From Streptomyces sp. (GTDB taxonomy: Bacteria; Actinomycetota; Actinomycetes; Streptomycetales; Streptomycetaceae): a stretch of 34,342 nucleotides of DNA. A program made the position numbers and the translations under genes. The notes under the pieces are model-generated. The model was given only the letters and a program-made list of their open reading frames with translations. It ran no database searches and was not told where the DNA came from. The stretch spans positions 22,668 through 57,009 of the forward strand of contig NZ_JAPSKQ010000019.1 of assembly GCF_031181555.1 (NCBI RefSeq), written 5' to 3'. Positions 1 to 8,460 of this stretch are shown here, piece by piece (positions within the stretch are counted from its first letter, which is position 1; each line of letters starts with the position of its first letter).

Positions 1-116
1 GCCCGCTCGCGGTGCACGTCCGCCGGTCCGGCGACGTGCCGGACGGCCGTTACCGGGTGACGAGCAGTGTGATGCCGCACGTGAGTGCCGAGGGCTTCCA
101 GCGGGCCGGGCGGTAG
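1..116 (+). CDS. 3' end of an unidentified protein-coding gene
   Basis: The first 116 bases read open in one frame to a TAG at 114-116, giving a tail that ends ...VSAEGFQRAGR. Third codon positions are mostly G or C in this frame and clearly not in the antisense frame, which supports coding on the plus strand. The tail contains a DGRYRVTSSV stretch, a beta-strand-like C-terminus, but is too short to name a family. The next 190 bases (117-306) up to the convergent acetyltransferase hold no gene I can defend; frames on both strands have similar composition there. Confidence 0.4.
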   Translation, partial: PLAVHVRRSGDVPDGRYRVTSSVMPHVSAEGFQRAGR

Positions 117-306
117 CGGCCGGACCCACCGCCGGTGGACCGTGATCGAGCGGTCCGCGTCGTCGACCGGGCGGCTGCCGTCGGTCAACTCGGCCGGCCG
201 TCCGGCCGCCCTGGCCGCCGCGGGGCCCGACGCGACCAGTACCCCGCGCACCTCGCCGGGCGGCACCCGGCGGGGATCGGCGGCACCGACGCACGCGGGG
301 CGGGCG

Positions 307-810
307 TCACCGCGCCCGGTGCGCCACGGGCGGGGCCTGTGCGGCGAGTTCCCCGAGCGGGCCGCCGGTCAGCCGGCACACCGTCCATTCCTCCAGGAGT
401 TCCGCGCCCAGCGACTTGTAGAAGGCGATCGCCGGCTCGTTCCAGTCCAGCACCACCCACTCGAAGCGCTCGAAGCCGTTCTCCCGGCAGATCGCCGCCA
501 GGGCGGCGAGCAGTGCCCTGCCGTGCCCGGCGCCCCGGGTGTGCGGGCGTACGTAGAGGTCCTCCAGATGCATGCCGCGCGTGCCGGTCCAGGTCGAGAA
601 GCGCGGGAACCACAGCGCGAACCCCGCGACGGCACCGGTCGTGTCGTCCTCGGCGATCAGGACGGAGGCGGCGGGGTGCTCGCCGAACAGCGCCGCACGG
701 AGCTGTTCCTCGGTGGCACGGGCCTGCTCGGCGGCCTTCTCGTAGGCGGCGAGTTCGCGGATCATCGTGTGGATCTCGGCGACGTCGTGGACGGTGGCTG
801 TTCTGATCAT
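307..810 (-). CDS. GNAT family N-acetyltransferase (diamine acetyltransferase-like)
   Basis: A 167-residue single-domain GNAT protein expected to transfer the acetyl group of acetyl-CoA to an amine. It starts MIRTATVHD, followed by the helix MIRELAAYEKAAEQ seen in spermidine/spermine acetyltransferase-like members. The strand LEDLYVRPHTRGAGHGRALL carries the R/Q-x-x-G-x-G/A acetyl-CoA loop (RGAGHG), and a late VLDWNEPAIAFYKSLGA segment is the usual motif B region. The ATG at 810 fits the family N-terminus; longer upstream starts add a low-complexity basic stretch. The ribosome binding site is weak. It is followed upstream on the same strand by the kinase-like gene after a gap of about 100 bases, so an operon is possible but not shown. 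The substrate is unknown; the resemblance to polyamine acetyltransferases is from motif memory only. Confidence 0.9.
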   Translation of the reverse strand: MIRTATVHDVAEIHTMIRELAAYEKAAEQARATEEQLRAALFGEHPAASVLIAEDDTTGAVAGFALWFPRFSTWTGTRGMHLEDLYVRPHTRGAGHGRALLAALAAICRENGFERFEWVVLDWNEPAIAFYKSLGAELLEEWTVCRLTGGPLGELAAQAPPVAHRAR

Positions 811-907
811 GGACGAGAGCCTGCTGTGCCGGGCCGGTCCGCGTCCAGCCGGTTTCGGTGGCCGGGACGCGCCCGGACGCACGGACCCCCTCCGCCCACC
901 GGACCTC

Positions 908-1570
908 CTACGCCCCGGTGTTCACGCGCGGCAGCGCGGACGGGGGCACCACGAGGTCGGCCCGGTGCCGTGTCGCGGCCACCAGCTCGGCGTTGGGCTG
1001 GTCCGTGCGCAGGACCCACGCGACCGCCTCCTCGTGGCTCTTGCCGAACTCCTCGTGCCGGGCGACCAGTCGCCGTACCCGCTCCCGCTCGTCCAGGGAG
1101 CAGAACCACACCTCGTCCAACTGCGGCCGGACCCGTGCCCAGGCACCGGTCTCCAGCAGCAGGTAGTTGCCCTCCGTCACCACCAGCCGGGCGGCCGGCG
1201 GTACCGGGACCGCTCCCGCGATCGGCTGCTCCAGTACCCGCTCGAAACCGGGGGCGTACACGACGTCGTCGTACGCCTCCTCGCGCAGACGCCGCAGCAG
1301 CGCCGCGTACCCGGCCGCGTCGAAGGTGTCCGGGGCGCCCTTGCGGTCGCGGCGGCCGAGGCGGTCGAGTTCGGCGTCGGCGAGGTGGAAGCCGTCCATG
1401 GGGACGTGCGCGACCCAGGGCTCCCCGGTGCCGTTCAGCTCCCGCACCAGCCGCCCGGCGAGCGTGGACTTGCCCGATCCCGGGCTGCCGGCGATACCGA
1501 GGATCGCGCGCCGGCCGTCCCGCACCAGGGAGCGGGCACGGCTCAGAAGGTCGTCGAAGGTCAGTTCCAC
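908..1570 (-). CDS. P-loop nucleoside/nucleotide (FrcK-like) kinase family protein
   Basis: A cytoplasmic P-loop kinase of about 220 residues. The Walker A motif is GSPGSGKS (residues 28-35 from the GTG start at 1570). PMDGFHLADAELDRLG and VVTEGNYLLLE are the hallmark segments of the uridine kinase/pantothenate kinase-like group often annotated as nucleoside/nucleotide kinase or fructose-transport kinase. The GTG at 1570 gives the normal short N-terminus (VELTFDDLLSRA); an ATG at 1627 is also possible but adds an atypical arginine-rich stretch. Neither start has a strong Shine-Dalgarno sequence. The gene is divergent from the HAD/GH65 pair with less than 100 bases between them, so shared control with sugar metabolism is possible. 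The phosphate acceptor cannot be told from sequence. Confidence 0.85.
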   Translation of the reverse strand: MELTFDDLLSRARSLVRDGRRAILGIAGSPGSGKSTLAGRLVRELNGTGEPWVAHVPMDGFHLADAELDRLGRRDRKGAPDTFDAAGYAALLRRLREEAYDDVVYAPGFERVLEQPIAGAVPVPPAARLVVTEGNYLLLETGAWARVRPQLDEVWFCSLDERERVRRLVARHEEFGKSHEEAVAWVLRTDQPNAELVAATRHRADLVVPPSALPRVNTGA

Positions 1571-1663
1571 ACGAGAGAGTGTGACACCGGGGAGGCCGGC
1601 CTCCTGCCGCCGTGTGGCCCGCGCCACTCACTGTTCGGTGCCGCAGGGGGAAGGGTGTCCTGT

Positions 1664-2401
1664 ATGACGGATCTGGGTCTGCCCGACGACATCCTCGCCT
1701 GCCTGTTCGACCTCGACGGCGTCGTCACGAAGACGGCCGTCGTCCACGCGGCCGCCTGGAAGGAGACGTTCGACGCCTTCCTGCGCGAGCGGGACGGTGA
1801 GGACTTCCGGCCCTTCGACGACACCGACTACGACGCGTACGTCGACGGCCGCCCGCGGGCCGACGGCGTCCGTACCTTCCTCGCCTCCCGCGGCATCGAG
1901 CTGCCCGAGGGAACCCCCGGCGACCCGCCCGAGGCCGGGACCGTGCACGGTCTCGGCAACCGCAAGAACGAACTGCTGCTGGAGAAGATCCGCACCGACG
2001 GCGTGAAGGCCTACGACGGCACCCTGCGCTACATCGAGGCGGTCCGCGCCCGCGGACTGCGCACCGCGATCGTCTCCTCCAGCGCCAACTGCCGTGACGT
2101 CCTGCGCTCGATCGGCGCCGAGGACCTCTTCGACGTCCGGATCGACGGGGTGGTCGCCGCCGAGCGCGGCCTGCCCGGCAAGCCGGAGCCCGACACCTTC
2201 CTCGCCGCCGCCCGGGACCTCGGGGTCGAGCCGTCCCGGGCGGCGGTGTTCGAGGACGCGCAGGCCGGCATGGACGCGGGCCGCGCCGGGCACTTCGGAT
2301 ACGTCGTCGGCGTGGACCGGGTGGGGCAGGCCGACGCGCTGTACGCGCACGGCGCCGACCGGGTCGTGACCGACCTCGCCGAACTCGGGGGTGGGAAGTG
2401 A
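1664..2401 (+). CDS. beta-phosphoglucomutase-like HAD-superfamily protein
   Basis: A 245-residue HAD phosphatase/mutase. Motif I is FDLDGVVT with the nucleophile Asp16 and acid/base Asp18, motif II is the VSSS segment (138-140), motif III is Lys173 in GKPEPDTF, and motif IV is FEDAQAG (Glu197, Asp198). The alpha-helical cap between motifs I and II is present. In the beta-phosphoglucomutase group this enzyme turns beta-glucose 1-phosphate into glucose 6-phosphate. That matches the neighbour: the gene ends in GTGA, overlapping by four bases the GTG of a GH65 phosphorylase whose product would be beta-glucose 1-phosphate. The same gene order (HAD then GH65) is known in mycobacteria (Rv3400-Rv3401). 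The ATG is preceded by GGGGGAAGG at suitable spacing. Mutase rather than phosphatase activity is inferred from context. Confidence 0.93.
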   Translation: MTDLGLPDDILACLFDLDGVVTKTAVVHAAAWKETFDAFLRERDGEDFRPFDDTDYDAYVDGRPRADGVRTFLASRGIELPEGTPGDPPEAGTVHGLGNRKNELLLEKIRTDGVKAYDGTLRYIEAVRARGLRTAIVSSSANCRDVLRSIGAEDLFDVRIDGVVAAERGLPGKPEPDTFLAAARDLGVEPSRAAVFEDAQAGMDAGRAGHFGYVVGVDRVGQADALYAHGADRVVTDLAELGGGK

Positions 2402-4752
2402 TCACGCAGCGGGCGTACGCCGTCGAGCCGTGGACCGTGCGCGAACACAGCCTCGACCTCGGCGTCCTGGCGCAGAGCGAGTCCGTGTTCGCGCTGTCCA
2501 ACGGCCATGTCGGCTGGCGCGGCAACCTGGACGAGGGCGAACCGCACGGCCTGCCCGGCTCCTACCTCAACGGCGTGTACGAACTGCACCCGCTGCCCTA
2601 CGCCGAGGCCGGCTACGGCTATCCGGAGTCGGGCCAGACGGTCATCGACGTCACCAACGGCAAGGTGCTGCGGCTGCTGGTCGACGACGAGCCGTTCGAC
2701 CTGCGTTACGGGCGGCTCGTCCGCCACGAGCGGACCCTGGACCTGCGCCGGGGCGTGCTGGAGCGGGTGTGCGAGTGGTCCTCCCCGGCCGGGTCCACGG
2801 TCCGCGTCCGCTCCACCCGGCTGGTCTCCCTCACCCAGCGGGCGATCGCCGCCGTCACCTACGAGGTGGAACCCGTCGACCGCCGGACGCGGGTGGTGGT
2901 GCAGTCCGAACTGGTCGCCAACGAGAGCCTGCCCGGACCGGACGGCGACCCGCGGGCCGCCCGCGCGCTGAAGTCCCCGCTGGAACCGGAGGAGGACCTC
3001 GCCGAGGGCCACCGGCTGCGCCTGGTGCACCGCACCCGGCGCAGCGGCCTCAGGGTCGCCGTGGCCGCCGACCACGTCGTCGACGGCCCCGAACGGACCA
3101 CGACCGCCTGCGAGAGCAACGTGGACGTGGCCCGGCTGACCGTCACCTCGGTGCTGGAGCCCGGGCAGCGGCTTCGGGTGGAGAAACTCGTCGCCCACGG
3201 CTGGTCCGGCGCCCGCTCCCGGCCCGCCATGAGCGACCAGGTGGAGGCCGCGCTGGCGGCGGCCGCGCACAGCGGCTGGCAGGGACTCCTCGACGAACAG
3301 CGGGCGTACCTCGACGACTTCTGGGCCCGGGCCGACGTCGAGGTCGACGGCGACGAGGAGATCCAGCAGGCCGTCCGCTTCGCCCTCTTCCACGTCCTGC
3401 AGGCCGGTGCCCGCGCCGAAGGACGCGCGATACCGGCCAAGGGGCTGACCGGCTCCGGCTACGACGGACACGCCTTCTGGGACACCGAGGTCTTCGTACT
3501 GCCCCTGCTGGTCTGCACCGTGCCGGGTGCCGCCGCCGAGGCACTGCGCTGGCGGCAGTCCACCCTGCCCGCCGCCCGCGAGCGCGCCGCCCAACTCGGC
3601 CTGCGCGGCGCGGCGTTCCCCTGGCGCACCATCGAGGGCTCGGAGGGCTCCGCGTACTGGCCGGCCGGCACCGCCGCCTTCCACGTCAACGCCGACATCG
3701 CCGACGCCGTCGTGCGCTACGTCCAGGCCACCGGCGACGAGCGCTTCGAGCACGACACCGGTGTGGAGCTGCTGGTGGAGACCGCCCGCCTCTGGCGCTC
3801 CCTCGGCCACCACGACGGCCGGGGCGCCTTCCACATCGACGGCGTCACCGGGCCGGACGAGTACAGCGCCGTCGCCGACGACAACACGTACACCAACCTG
3901 ATGGCCCGCGCGAACCTGCTGGCCGCCGCCGACGCCTGCAAACGCCATCCCGACCGGGCGGCGGAGCTCGGCGTCGACGAGGAGGAGAGCGCCGGCTGGC
4001 GGGACGCGGCCGAGGCCGTGCACATCCCCTACAACGACGAACTCGGCGTCCACGAGCAGCACGCCGGGTTCACCCGCTACCAGCGCTGGGACTTCGCCGG
4101 CACCCGCCCCGAGCAGTACCCGCTGATGCTGCACTTCCCCTACTTCGACCTCTACCGCAAACAGGTGGTCAAACAGGCCGACCTGGTGCTGGCGATGCAC
4201 ACCTGCGCGGGCTGGTTCGAGGAGCTCTTCGACGAGGAACAGATCGCCCGCAACTTCGCCTACTACGAGCCGCTGACCGTACGCGACTCCTCACTGTCGG
4301 CCTGTGTCCAGGCCGTCCTCGCCGCCCGCACCGGGCACCTGGAGCTGGCCCACGCCTACACGGCCGAGGCCGCCCTCATGGACCTCGCCGACCTGGAGCA
4401 CAACACCCGCGACGGACTGCACATCGCCTCCCTGGCCGGCACCTGGACGGCGCTGGTCGCCGGGTTCGGCGGCATGCGCTGGGACGACGGCGGCCTCCGG
4501 TTCACCCCGCGGCTGCCGCCGAGGCTGCGCCGCCTGGCCTTCACCCTGCGGTTCCTCGGCCGGTGCCTGCGTGTGGAGATCACCGCGGACCGGGCCGCGT
4601 ACACGCTGCGCTCCGGCCCGCCGCTGACCATCCGTCACCACGGGACCGAGCTGACCGTGCGCGAGGACGTCCCCGTCGAGCACCCCGTGCCCCCGCCCCG
4701 GCCGCGCCCGGCTCCCGAGCAGCCCCCGCACCGCGCCCCGCACCCCCACTGA
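2398..4752 (+). CDS. GH65 family disaccharide phosphorylase (maltose/trehalose phosphorylase-like)
   Basis: A 784-residue, cytoplasmic GH65 enzyme. An N-terminal beta-sandwich (about 10-260) and helical linker lead to the (alpha/alpha)6 catalytic barrel (about 310-690). The general acid is expected to be Glu488 in GVTGPDEYSA, at almost the position known for Lactobacillus maltose phosphorylase (Glu487). KQADLVLAM and TVRDSSLSACV are the segments that form the phosphate pocket of family phosphorylases, which favours phosphorolysis over hydrolysis. The protein ends in a proline-rich tail. It would split an alpha-linked glucose disaccharide with inorganic phosphate to beta-glucose 1-phosphate and glucose. 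Its GTG overlaps the stop of the HAD mutase gene (GTGA), so the two are translationally coupled. Maltose and trehalose cannot be separated by reading. Confidence 0.93.
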   Translation: MITQRAYAVEPWTVREHSLDLGVLAQSESVFALSNGHVGWRGNLDEGEPHGLPGSYLNGVYELHPLPYAEAGYGYPESGQTVIDVTNGKVLRLLVDDEPFDLRYGRLVRHERTLDLRRGVLERVCEWSSPAGSTVRVRSTRLVSLTQRAIAAVTYEVEPVDRRTRVVVQSELVANESLPGPDGDPRAARALKSPLEPEEDLAEGHRLRLVHRTRRSGLRVAVAADHVVDGPERTTTACESNVDVARLTVTSVLEPGQRLRVEKLVAHGWSGARSRPAMSDQVEAALAAAAHSGWQGLLDEQRAYLDDFWARADVEVDGDEEIQQAVRFALFHVLQAGARAEGRAIPAKGLTGSGYDGHAFWDTEVFVLPLLVCTVPGAAAEALRWRQSTLPAARERAAQLGLRGAAFPWRTIEGSEGSAYWPAGTAAFHVNADIADAVVRYVQATGDERFEHDTGVELLVETARLWRSLGHHDGRGAFHIDGVTGPDEYSAVADDNTYTNLMARANLLAAADACKRHPDRAAELGVDEEESAGWRDAAEAVHIPYNDELGVHEQHAGFTRYQRWDFAGTRPEQYPLMLHFPYFDLYRKQVVKQADLVLAMHTCAGWFEELFDEEQIARNFAYYEPLTVRDSSLSACVQAVLAARTGHLELAHAYTAEAALMDLADLEHNTRDGLHIASLAGTWTALVAGFGGMRWDDGGLRFTPRLPPRLRRLAFTLRFLGRCLRVEITADRAAYTLRSGPPLTIRHHGTELTVREDVPVEHPVPPPRPRPAPEQPPHRAPHPH

Positions 4753-4852
4753 CGGGCGGCGGGGCGGATCAGGCAGTTGGCCGTATTCCACCCTGCCCGC
4801 CCGTCCCGCGCGGGTTAGTTTGACCTTGTTTTCCGAAATCCGGATCTCCTTC

Positions 4853-4878
4853 ACCGCCGGGTCCTTGGGCCCGGCGGT
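4853..4878. terminator. Hairpin downstream of the GH65 gene
   Basis: A perfect 9-bp inverted repeat, ACCGCCGGG and CCCGGCGGT, with an 8-base loop, about 100 bases after the GH65 stop and 46 bases before the next start. It may end the HAD/GH65 transcript, or lie in the leader of the downstream membrane protein gene. There is no U tract, as usual in Streptomyces. A less GC-rich stretch with TTGACC (around 4820) precedes it and could contain a promoter. Confidence 0.5.
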
Positions 4879-4923
4879 CCGTGGAACCCGGGACACATGA
4901 GGCGCGGGAACAAGGGACGAACG

Positions 4924-6420
4924 ATGACCGACGGCACCGGTGCCCTCCTCGTCGGCGCGCGGCGACGCGGGCAGGATTCCGCGTCGGGCGCGGCCCGGCG
5001 GGCGCGCGGCACCCGACCGCTCGCGGCGGTGGCCGCCGTCTTCACCCTCGCCCAGCTCCTCCTGGTCCGCCCGGTGCTGGGCCTGGGCTGGGACGAGATC
5101 GTCTACGTCAGCCAGGTCACCTCCCACCACCCGGCCGCCTTCTTCAGCGCCCCCCGCTCCCGGGGCGTCTCCCTGCTGGTGGCGCCCGTCGCGTCCTGGT
5201 CCTCCTCCACGGTGCTGCTGCGCGTCTACCTCGCCCTGCTGTCCGGCCTCGCCCTCTACCTGGCCCTGCGCGCCTGGCGCGGTCTGTTCCCGACCCGGGT
5301 CCTGGTCACGGCGGGCGCCTTCTTCGCCTCCCTGTGGGTGACCCTCTTCTACGGCCCCCAGGCCATGCCCAACTACTGGGTCGCCATCGGCGCCCTGATC
5401 GCCGTCGGCTGTTTCCTGCGGCACCGCGCGGACGGCTCGGGGCGCGGGGCGCTGTGGGGCGTGGTGGCGGGGGCCGCGCTCATGGCGTGGATGCGGCCCA
5501 CCGACGCCGTCTGGGTGACGGCCCCGCTGTTCGTCCTCGCCCTGGCGCAGCGGCACTGGCGGCTCCTGCTCGCCCTCGTGGGCGGCCTCGTGGCGGGAGG
5601 GGCCGAGTGGGTGATCGAGGCCTACGCCGGATTCGGCGGCCTGGCGGAGCGGCTGGCCGAGGCCTCCCGCATCCAGGGCGGGCTGGGCTGGCAGATCGCC
5701 GTCGACGACCAGCTGCGCAGCCTGGGCGGGCGCGCCCTGTGCCGGCCGTGCACCGGGTCGATGCCCCACCCCGTGATCACCCTGTGGTGGTTCGTCCTGC
5801 CGCTGCTCGCCGTGCTCGGTCTGATCGTCGCGGTACGGTCCCGGCGCACCCTGCCCACCCTGCTGCCGCTGGCCTGCGCCACCACCGCCGCCCTTCCGTA
5901 CCTGTTCATGATCGGGTACGCGGCACCCCGCTTCCTCCAGCCCGCCTACGCCCTGCTCGCCCTCCCGGTCGCCGACGCGCTGTGGCACCTCGTCCGAACA
6001 CCGCGGGGGAGGTGGCGGCCGGCCGTCACGGCCCTGGTCGCGCTGGGGCTGGCCGGCCATCTGGCGGTGCAGCTGGCGGTCCTGGTGCACACCGTGGACC
6101 GCAACATCGACAGCCGCCGCGACTGGGCCCGCACCGCCGACGCGCTGCACCGGCTCGGTGTCCGCCCGCCCTGTCTGATCACCGGGCACGAGGCCATCCC
6201 GATCGGCTACTACACCGGCTGCTCCTCCGGATCCACCGCCGGGAACAACGAGAACACCACGGTGGGGGAGATCCTGAGCACCGCGGACCGCATCCCGGTC
6301 GCCACGCTCACCGGCCCGGGCGGCACACCGCCCCGCTACGCCCGCCCCTGGCCCGTCCACCGGATCAGCGACCTCGAGGTCCGCATCGCCCCGGCACCCC
6401 GGACGGACGGCTCCGGATGA
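4924..6420 (+). CDS. Polytopic membrane protein, GT-C glycosyltransferase-like
   Basis: About 498 residues with many hydrophobic helices (roughly nine or ten) and a hydrophilic C-terminal domain. After the first membrane helix comes GLGWDEIVYVSQ (Trp56-Asp57-Glu58). An acidic pair in the first external loop is the catalytic signature of GT-C enzymes that use lipid-linked sugar donors, such as ArnT and protein mannosyltransferases. This suggests transfer of a sugar from a polyprenyl phosphate carrier to a cell-envelope acceptor, but the acceptor is unknown. The ATG at 4924 has AAGGGACGA just upstream; an in-frame ATG at 4897 has a poorer site. Cysteines CRPC (near residue 275) and the C-terminal domain with TGCSSGST are unusual and could be extracytoplasmic. 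The gene appears transcribed alone or ahead of the proteasome-like gene 91 bases downstream. Confidence 0.83.
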   Translation: MTDGTGALLVGARRRGQDSASGAARRARGTRPLAAVAAVFTLAQLLLVRPVLGLGWDEIVYVSQVTSHHPAAFFSAPRSRGVSLLVAPVASWSSSTVLLRVYLALLSGLALYLALRAWRGLFPTRVLVTAGAFFASLWVTLFYGPQAMPNYWVAIGALIAVGCFLRHRADGSGRGALWGVVAGAALMAWMRPTDAVWVTAPLFVLALAQRHWRLLLALVGGLVAGGAEWVIEAYAGFGGLAERLAEASRIQGGLGWQIAVDDQLRSLGGRALCRPCTGSMPHPVITLWWFVLPLLAVLGLIVAVRSRRTLPTLLPLACATTAALPYLFMIGYAAPRFLQPAYALLALPVADALWHLVRTPRGRWRPAVTALVALGLAGHLAVQLAVLVHTVDRNIDSRRDWARTADALHRLGVRPPCLITGHEAIPIGYYTGCSSGSTAGNNENTTVGEILSTADRIPVATLTGPGGTPPRYARPWPVHRISDLEVRIAPAPRTDGSG

Positions 6421-6511
6421 CGGACGCGGGCGGCACCGGGGGTTTCCCGCCGGCCCGGTCCAGGTAGGAGTCGGTTGTCGGGGCGCGGACGAGCGGCGAG
6501 GGGGGAGCGGC

Positions 6512-7357
6512 ATGGCGGTGAGCGATCACGAAGGACGGCTGGGGGAGGAGTTCTTCGCACCGGGAACCTCGTCGTTCACCGAGTTCCTGGCGGCCCACCG
6601 CCCCGAGCTGCTGGGCCCGCGCACCCTGCCCGACGGCGTCCCCGCCACCGAGGTGCCGCACGGCACCACGATCCTCGCCCTCACCTACCGCGACGGCGTC
6701 CTCGTCGCCGGTGACCGCAGGGCCACGGCGGGCAACCTGATCGCACAGCGCGATCTGGAGAAGGTGCTGCCCGCGGACGACCACACCGCGATCGCGATCG
6801 CCGGCTCCGTGGGCCTCGCCCTGGACATGATCAAGCTCTACCAGGTCGAGCTCGCGCACTTCGAGAAGATCGAGGGCATTCCCATGACCCTCGCAGCCAA
6901 GGCGACCCGGCTGGCCGCGATGATCCGCCAGAACCTCGGCCTGGCCATGCAGGGCCTCGCCGTCGTGCCGCTCCTCGCCGGCTACGACACCGCCGCTCCC
7001 GGAGGAGGGCGGGGCCGCATCTTCTCCTTCGACGCCGCCGGCGGCCGCTACGAGAAGTCCGGCTTCCACGCGGAGGGCTCCGGGTCCCCGTACGCCAGGG
7101 GCGCGCTCAAGAAACTCCACCGACCGGGGATGTCCCGCGACGAGGCGGCCCTGGCCGCCCTGCAGGCGCTCTACGACGCGGCCGAGGACGACTCCGCGAC
7201 CGGTGGCCCGGACCTGGCCCGCCGCATCTTCCCGGTCGTGTCGGTCGTCGACGAGGACGGTTACCAGCGGCTCACCGAGGCCGAGACCCGGCGGCTGAGC
7301 CTCGAGATGGTCGAACGGCGTCGGATCCGGCCGGACGGGCCGAACGCGCCCGTGTGA
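6512..7357 (+). CDS. prcB: Proteasome beta-subunit paralogue (20S, PrcB-type), stand-alone
   Basis: A 281-residue Ntn-hydrolase closely resembling actinobacterial PrcB. The propeptide (1-51) starts like PrcB (FFAPGTSSFTEFL), and self-cleavage is expected at HG/TT, exposing the catalytic Thr52. The other active-site residues are in place: Asp68 in AGDRRAT (mature Asp17) and Lys84 in RDLEKV (mature Lys33). NLGLAMQGLAVVPLLAGYD and DDSATGGPDLARRIFP are also typical. So the protein looks active. What is odd is the setting. Normal prcB lies next to prcA, pup and dop, but here no alpha subunit or Pup-system gene is in the 34-kb window. A housekeeping prcBA operon is expected elsewhere in a Streptomyces genome, so this is probably a second beta subunit. 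RBS GAGGGGGGAG precedes the ATG. Confidence 0.93.
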   Translation: MAVSDHEGRLGEEFFAPGTSSFTEFLAAHRPELLGPRTLPDGVPATEVPHGTTILALTYRDGVLVAGDRRATAGNLIAQRDLEKVLPADDHTAIAIAGSVGLALDMIKLYQVELAHFEKIEGIPMTLAAKATRLAAMIRQNLGLAMQGLAVVPLLAGYDTAAPGGGRGRIFSFDAAGGRYEKSGFHAEGSGSPYARGALKKLHRPGMSRDEAALAALQALYDAAEDDSATGGPDLARRIFPVVSVVDEDGYQRLTEAETRRLSLEMVERRRIRPDGPNAPV

Positions 7358-7484
7358 CCGCGCCCGCCGTCCGGGCCGTGCCCTGTCACCCGACGCGTTC
7401 GCGGGGTTAGAGATCGCGTGACGGGAAACGCGGATCTGACACCCGGGACGAACGAGCCGACGCAGCGTGACAGGAGGAAGTCTC

Positions 7485-7973
7485 ATGGGCACCGAACCGA
7501 TGGGGGACGACGTCTACCAGCCCACCGGGAGCAACGAGGAGCAGGAGGACGCCGCGCCGCTCGACATGCAGGACGCCGTCGGCGAACGGACCTACGACGA
7601 CACCCTCGACGAGGGCTACTCCCCGCCGGAGAAACCGCTCGGTGTCACCAAGCACGGCACCACGGCCGCCGAACAGCACGACGGGGAGACCCTGGACCAG
7701 CGGCTGGCCCAGGAGGTGCCCGACACGTCCGCCCCCGAGGGCGACGACGTGGGCGACCTCCCCGGGGGCGAGGGCGAGCCGGTCGACCCGGAGGCGGGCA
7801 CCGACCGTGCCGGACGGCTGGTCGCCCCGGACGAGGGCGTCCGTACCGACACCACGAAGGAGAGCGTCGCCGAGGACGTGGGCGTCGACGCGGGGGCCGC
7901 GGGCGCGGAGGAGGCCGCGGTGCACGTCGTCGAGGACGAGACGGTGCTGCCCGAGGACCGGGACGGAACCTGA
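7485..7973 (+). CDS. DUF5709 family acidic protein
   Basis: A 162-residue, highly acidic, apparently disordered cytoplasmic protein. The N-terminus MGDDVYQPTGSNEEQ and the ERTYDDTLDEGYSPPEKPLGVTKHGTT segment followed by GETLDQRLAQEVPD match the DUF5709 family common in Streptomyces and relatives. The middle contains DRAGRLVAPDEG, another family feature, and the C-terminus ends HVVEDETVLPED. No enzymatic motif is visible and the function is unknown; members are often noted near stress genes, which is only an association. The ATG at 7485 is chosen because AGGAGGAAG lies seven bases upstream. A 20-bp hairpin terminator follows. Confidence 0.87.
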   Translation: MGTEPMGDDVYQPTGSNEEQEDAAPLDMQDAVGERTYDDTLDEGYSPPEKPLGVTKHGTTAAEQHDGETLDQRLAQEVPDTSAPEGDDVGDLPGGEGEPVDPEAGTDRAGRLVAPDEGVRTDTTKESVAEDVGVDAGAAGAEEAAVHVVEDETVLPEDRDGT

Positions 7974-8007
7974 CGGCCTGCCGCGGGCCCGCCCGCTTCC
8001 GAAAAGA

Positions 8008-8053
8008 CGTCGCCGCCGGTCCGGTGCACACGCGCACCGGACCGGCGGCGACG
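8008..8053. terminator. Bidirectional terminator, 20-bp perfect hairpin
   Basis: Arms at 8008-8027 and 8034-8053 are perfectly complementary with a 6-base loop (ACACGC). The hairpin sits between the convergent DUF5709 gene (ends 7973) and the small gene ending at 8068, so it can stop transcripts from both sides. Confidence 0.85.
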
Positions 8054-8067
8054 CCGTTCCGCGAAGC

Positions 8068-8256
8068 TCAGGGAAGGATCTTGTCCACGGCGGCGGGCCC
8101 CTCCTCGGCCAGCTTCCGCTTGGCCCATTCGAGGTTCTGCGGGGTGAGGTCCTTGCCCGAGGCAAGGACCAGGTCCTCCGGCGACACATCGGTGCCGGTG
8201 CGGGTGTGGAGCAGATTGTCCGGGGTGGTGCGGTCCTCGGGCTGGGACGTCGACAT
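8068..8256 (-). CDS. Small conserved protein of unknown function
   Basis: A 62-residue protein beginning MSTSQPEDRTTPDNLLHTRTGTD and ending GPAAVDKILP. The middle, SPEDLVLASGKDLTPQNLEWAKRKLAEEG, predicts two short amphipathic helices. It has no membrane segment or signal peptide and no enzyme motif. CCCGAGGAG lies eight bases before the ATG, a good ribosome binding site, and coding composition is strong, so I consider it real. About 48 bases upstream is a palindrome-like ATCGG-GT-CCGAT (8304-8315) that could be an operator. Together with the convergent DUF5709 gene it may be part of a general stress set, but that is only a guess from the kind of protein. Confidence 0.78.
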   Translation of the reverse strand: MSTSQPEDRTTPDNLLHTRTGTDVSPEDLVLASGKDLTPQNLEWAKRKLAEEGPAAVDKILP

Positions 8257-8392
8257 CTTCTGGCTCCTCGGGTCCGGATCGCTGTTGCGGCCCCGGTGCT
8301 GTCATCGGGTCCGATATCACCATTCAACGCGGGAGCCCACCGTGCATCCGGAGCGCACGGGGCACCGCGGTGAGGGGCCGCTCCTCATGCAT

Positions 8393-8433
8393 GCCGGGGT
8401 ACCTTCCCGGGCCCGCGGGAAACCTGCCCCGGC
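8393..8433. terminator. Two-part hairpin in the GH64/small-gene intergenic space
   Basis: Outer stem GCCGGGG/CCCCGGC (8393-8399 and 8427-8433) and inner stem TTCCCG/CGGGAA (8404-8409 and 8416-8421) form a long imperfect hairpin with a small internal loop. It lies downstream of the GH64 stop and upstream of the small gene on the same strand, so it probably insulates them. Confidence 0.5.
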
Positions 8434-8460
8434 GCGGGCGCCGTGACGCCGTCCCGTACG

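Noticed and set aside
120..306. Minus-strand reading with good third-position bias downstream of the acetyltransferase
   Set aside because: The mirrored plus-strand frame shows similar bias and neither has a motif or a clear start, so no gene is called.
2029..4200. Long minus-strand open frame across the HAD and GH65 genes
   Set aside because: It is the antisense shadow of two well-supported genes. Its peptide is rich in Gly, Val, Ala and Arg with no family motif.
4291..6513. Minus-strand open frame of 740 codons opposite the GH65 end and membrane protein
   Set aside because: Long antisense frames are usual in DNA of this GC content; the plus-strand genes have motifs and membrane helices, this has none.
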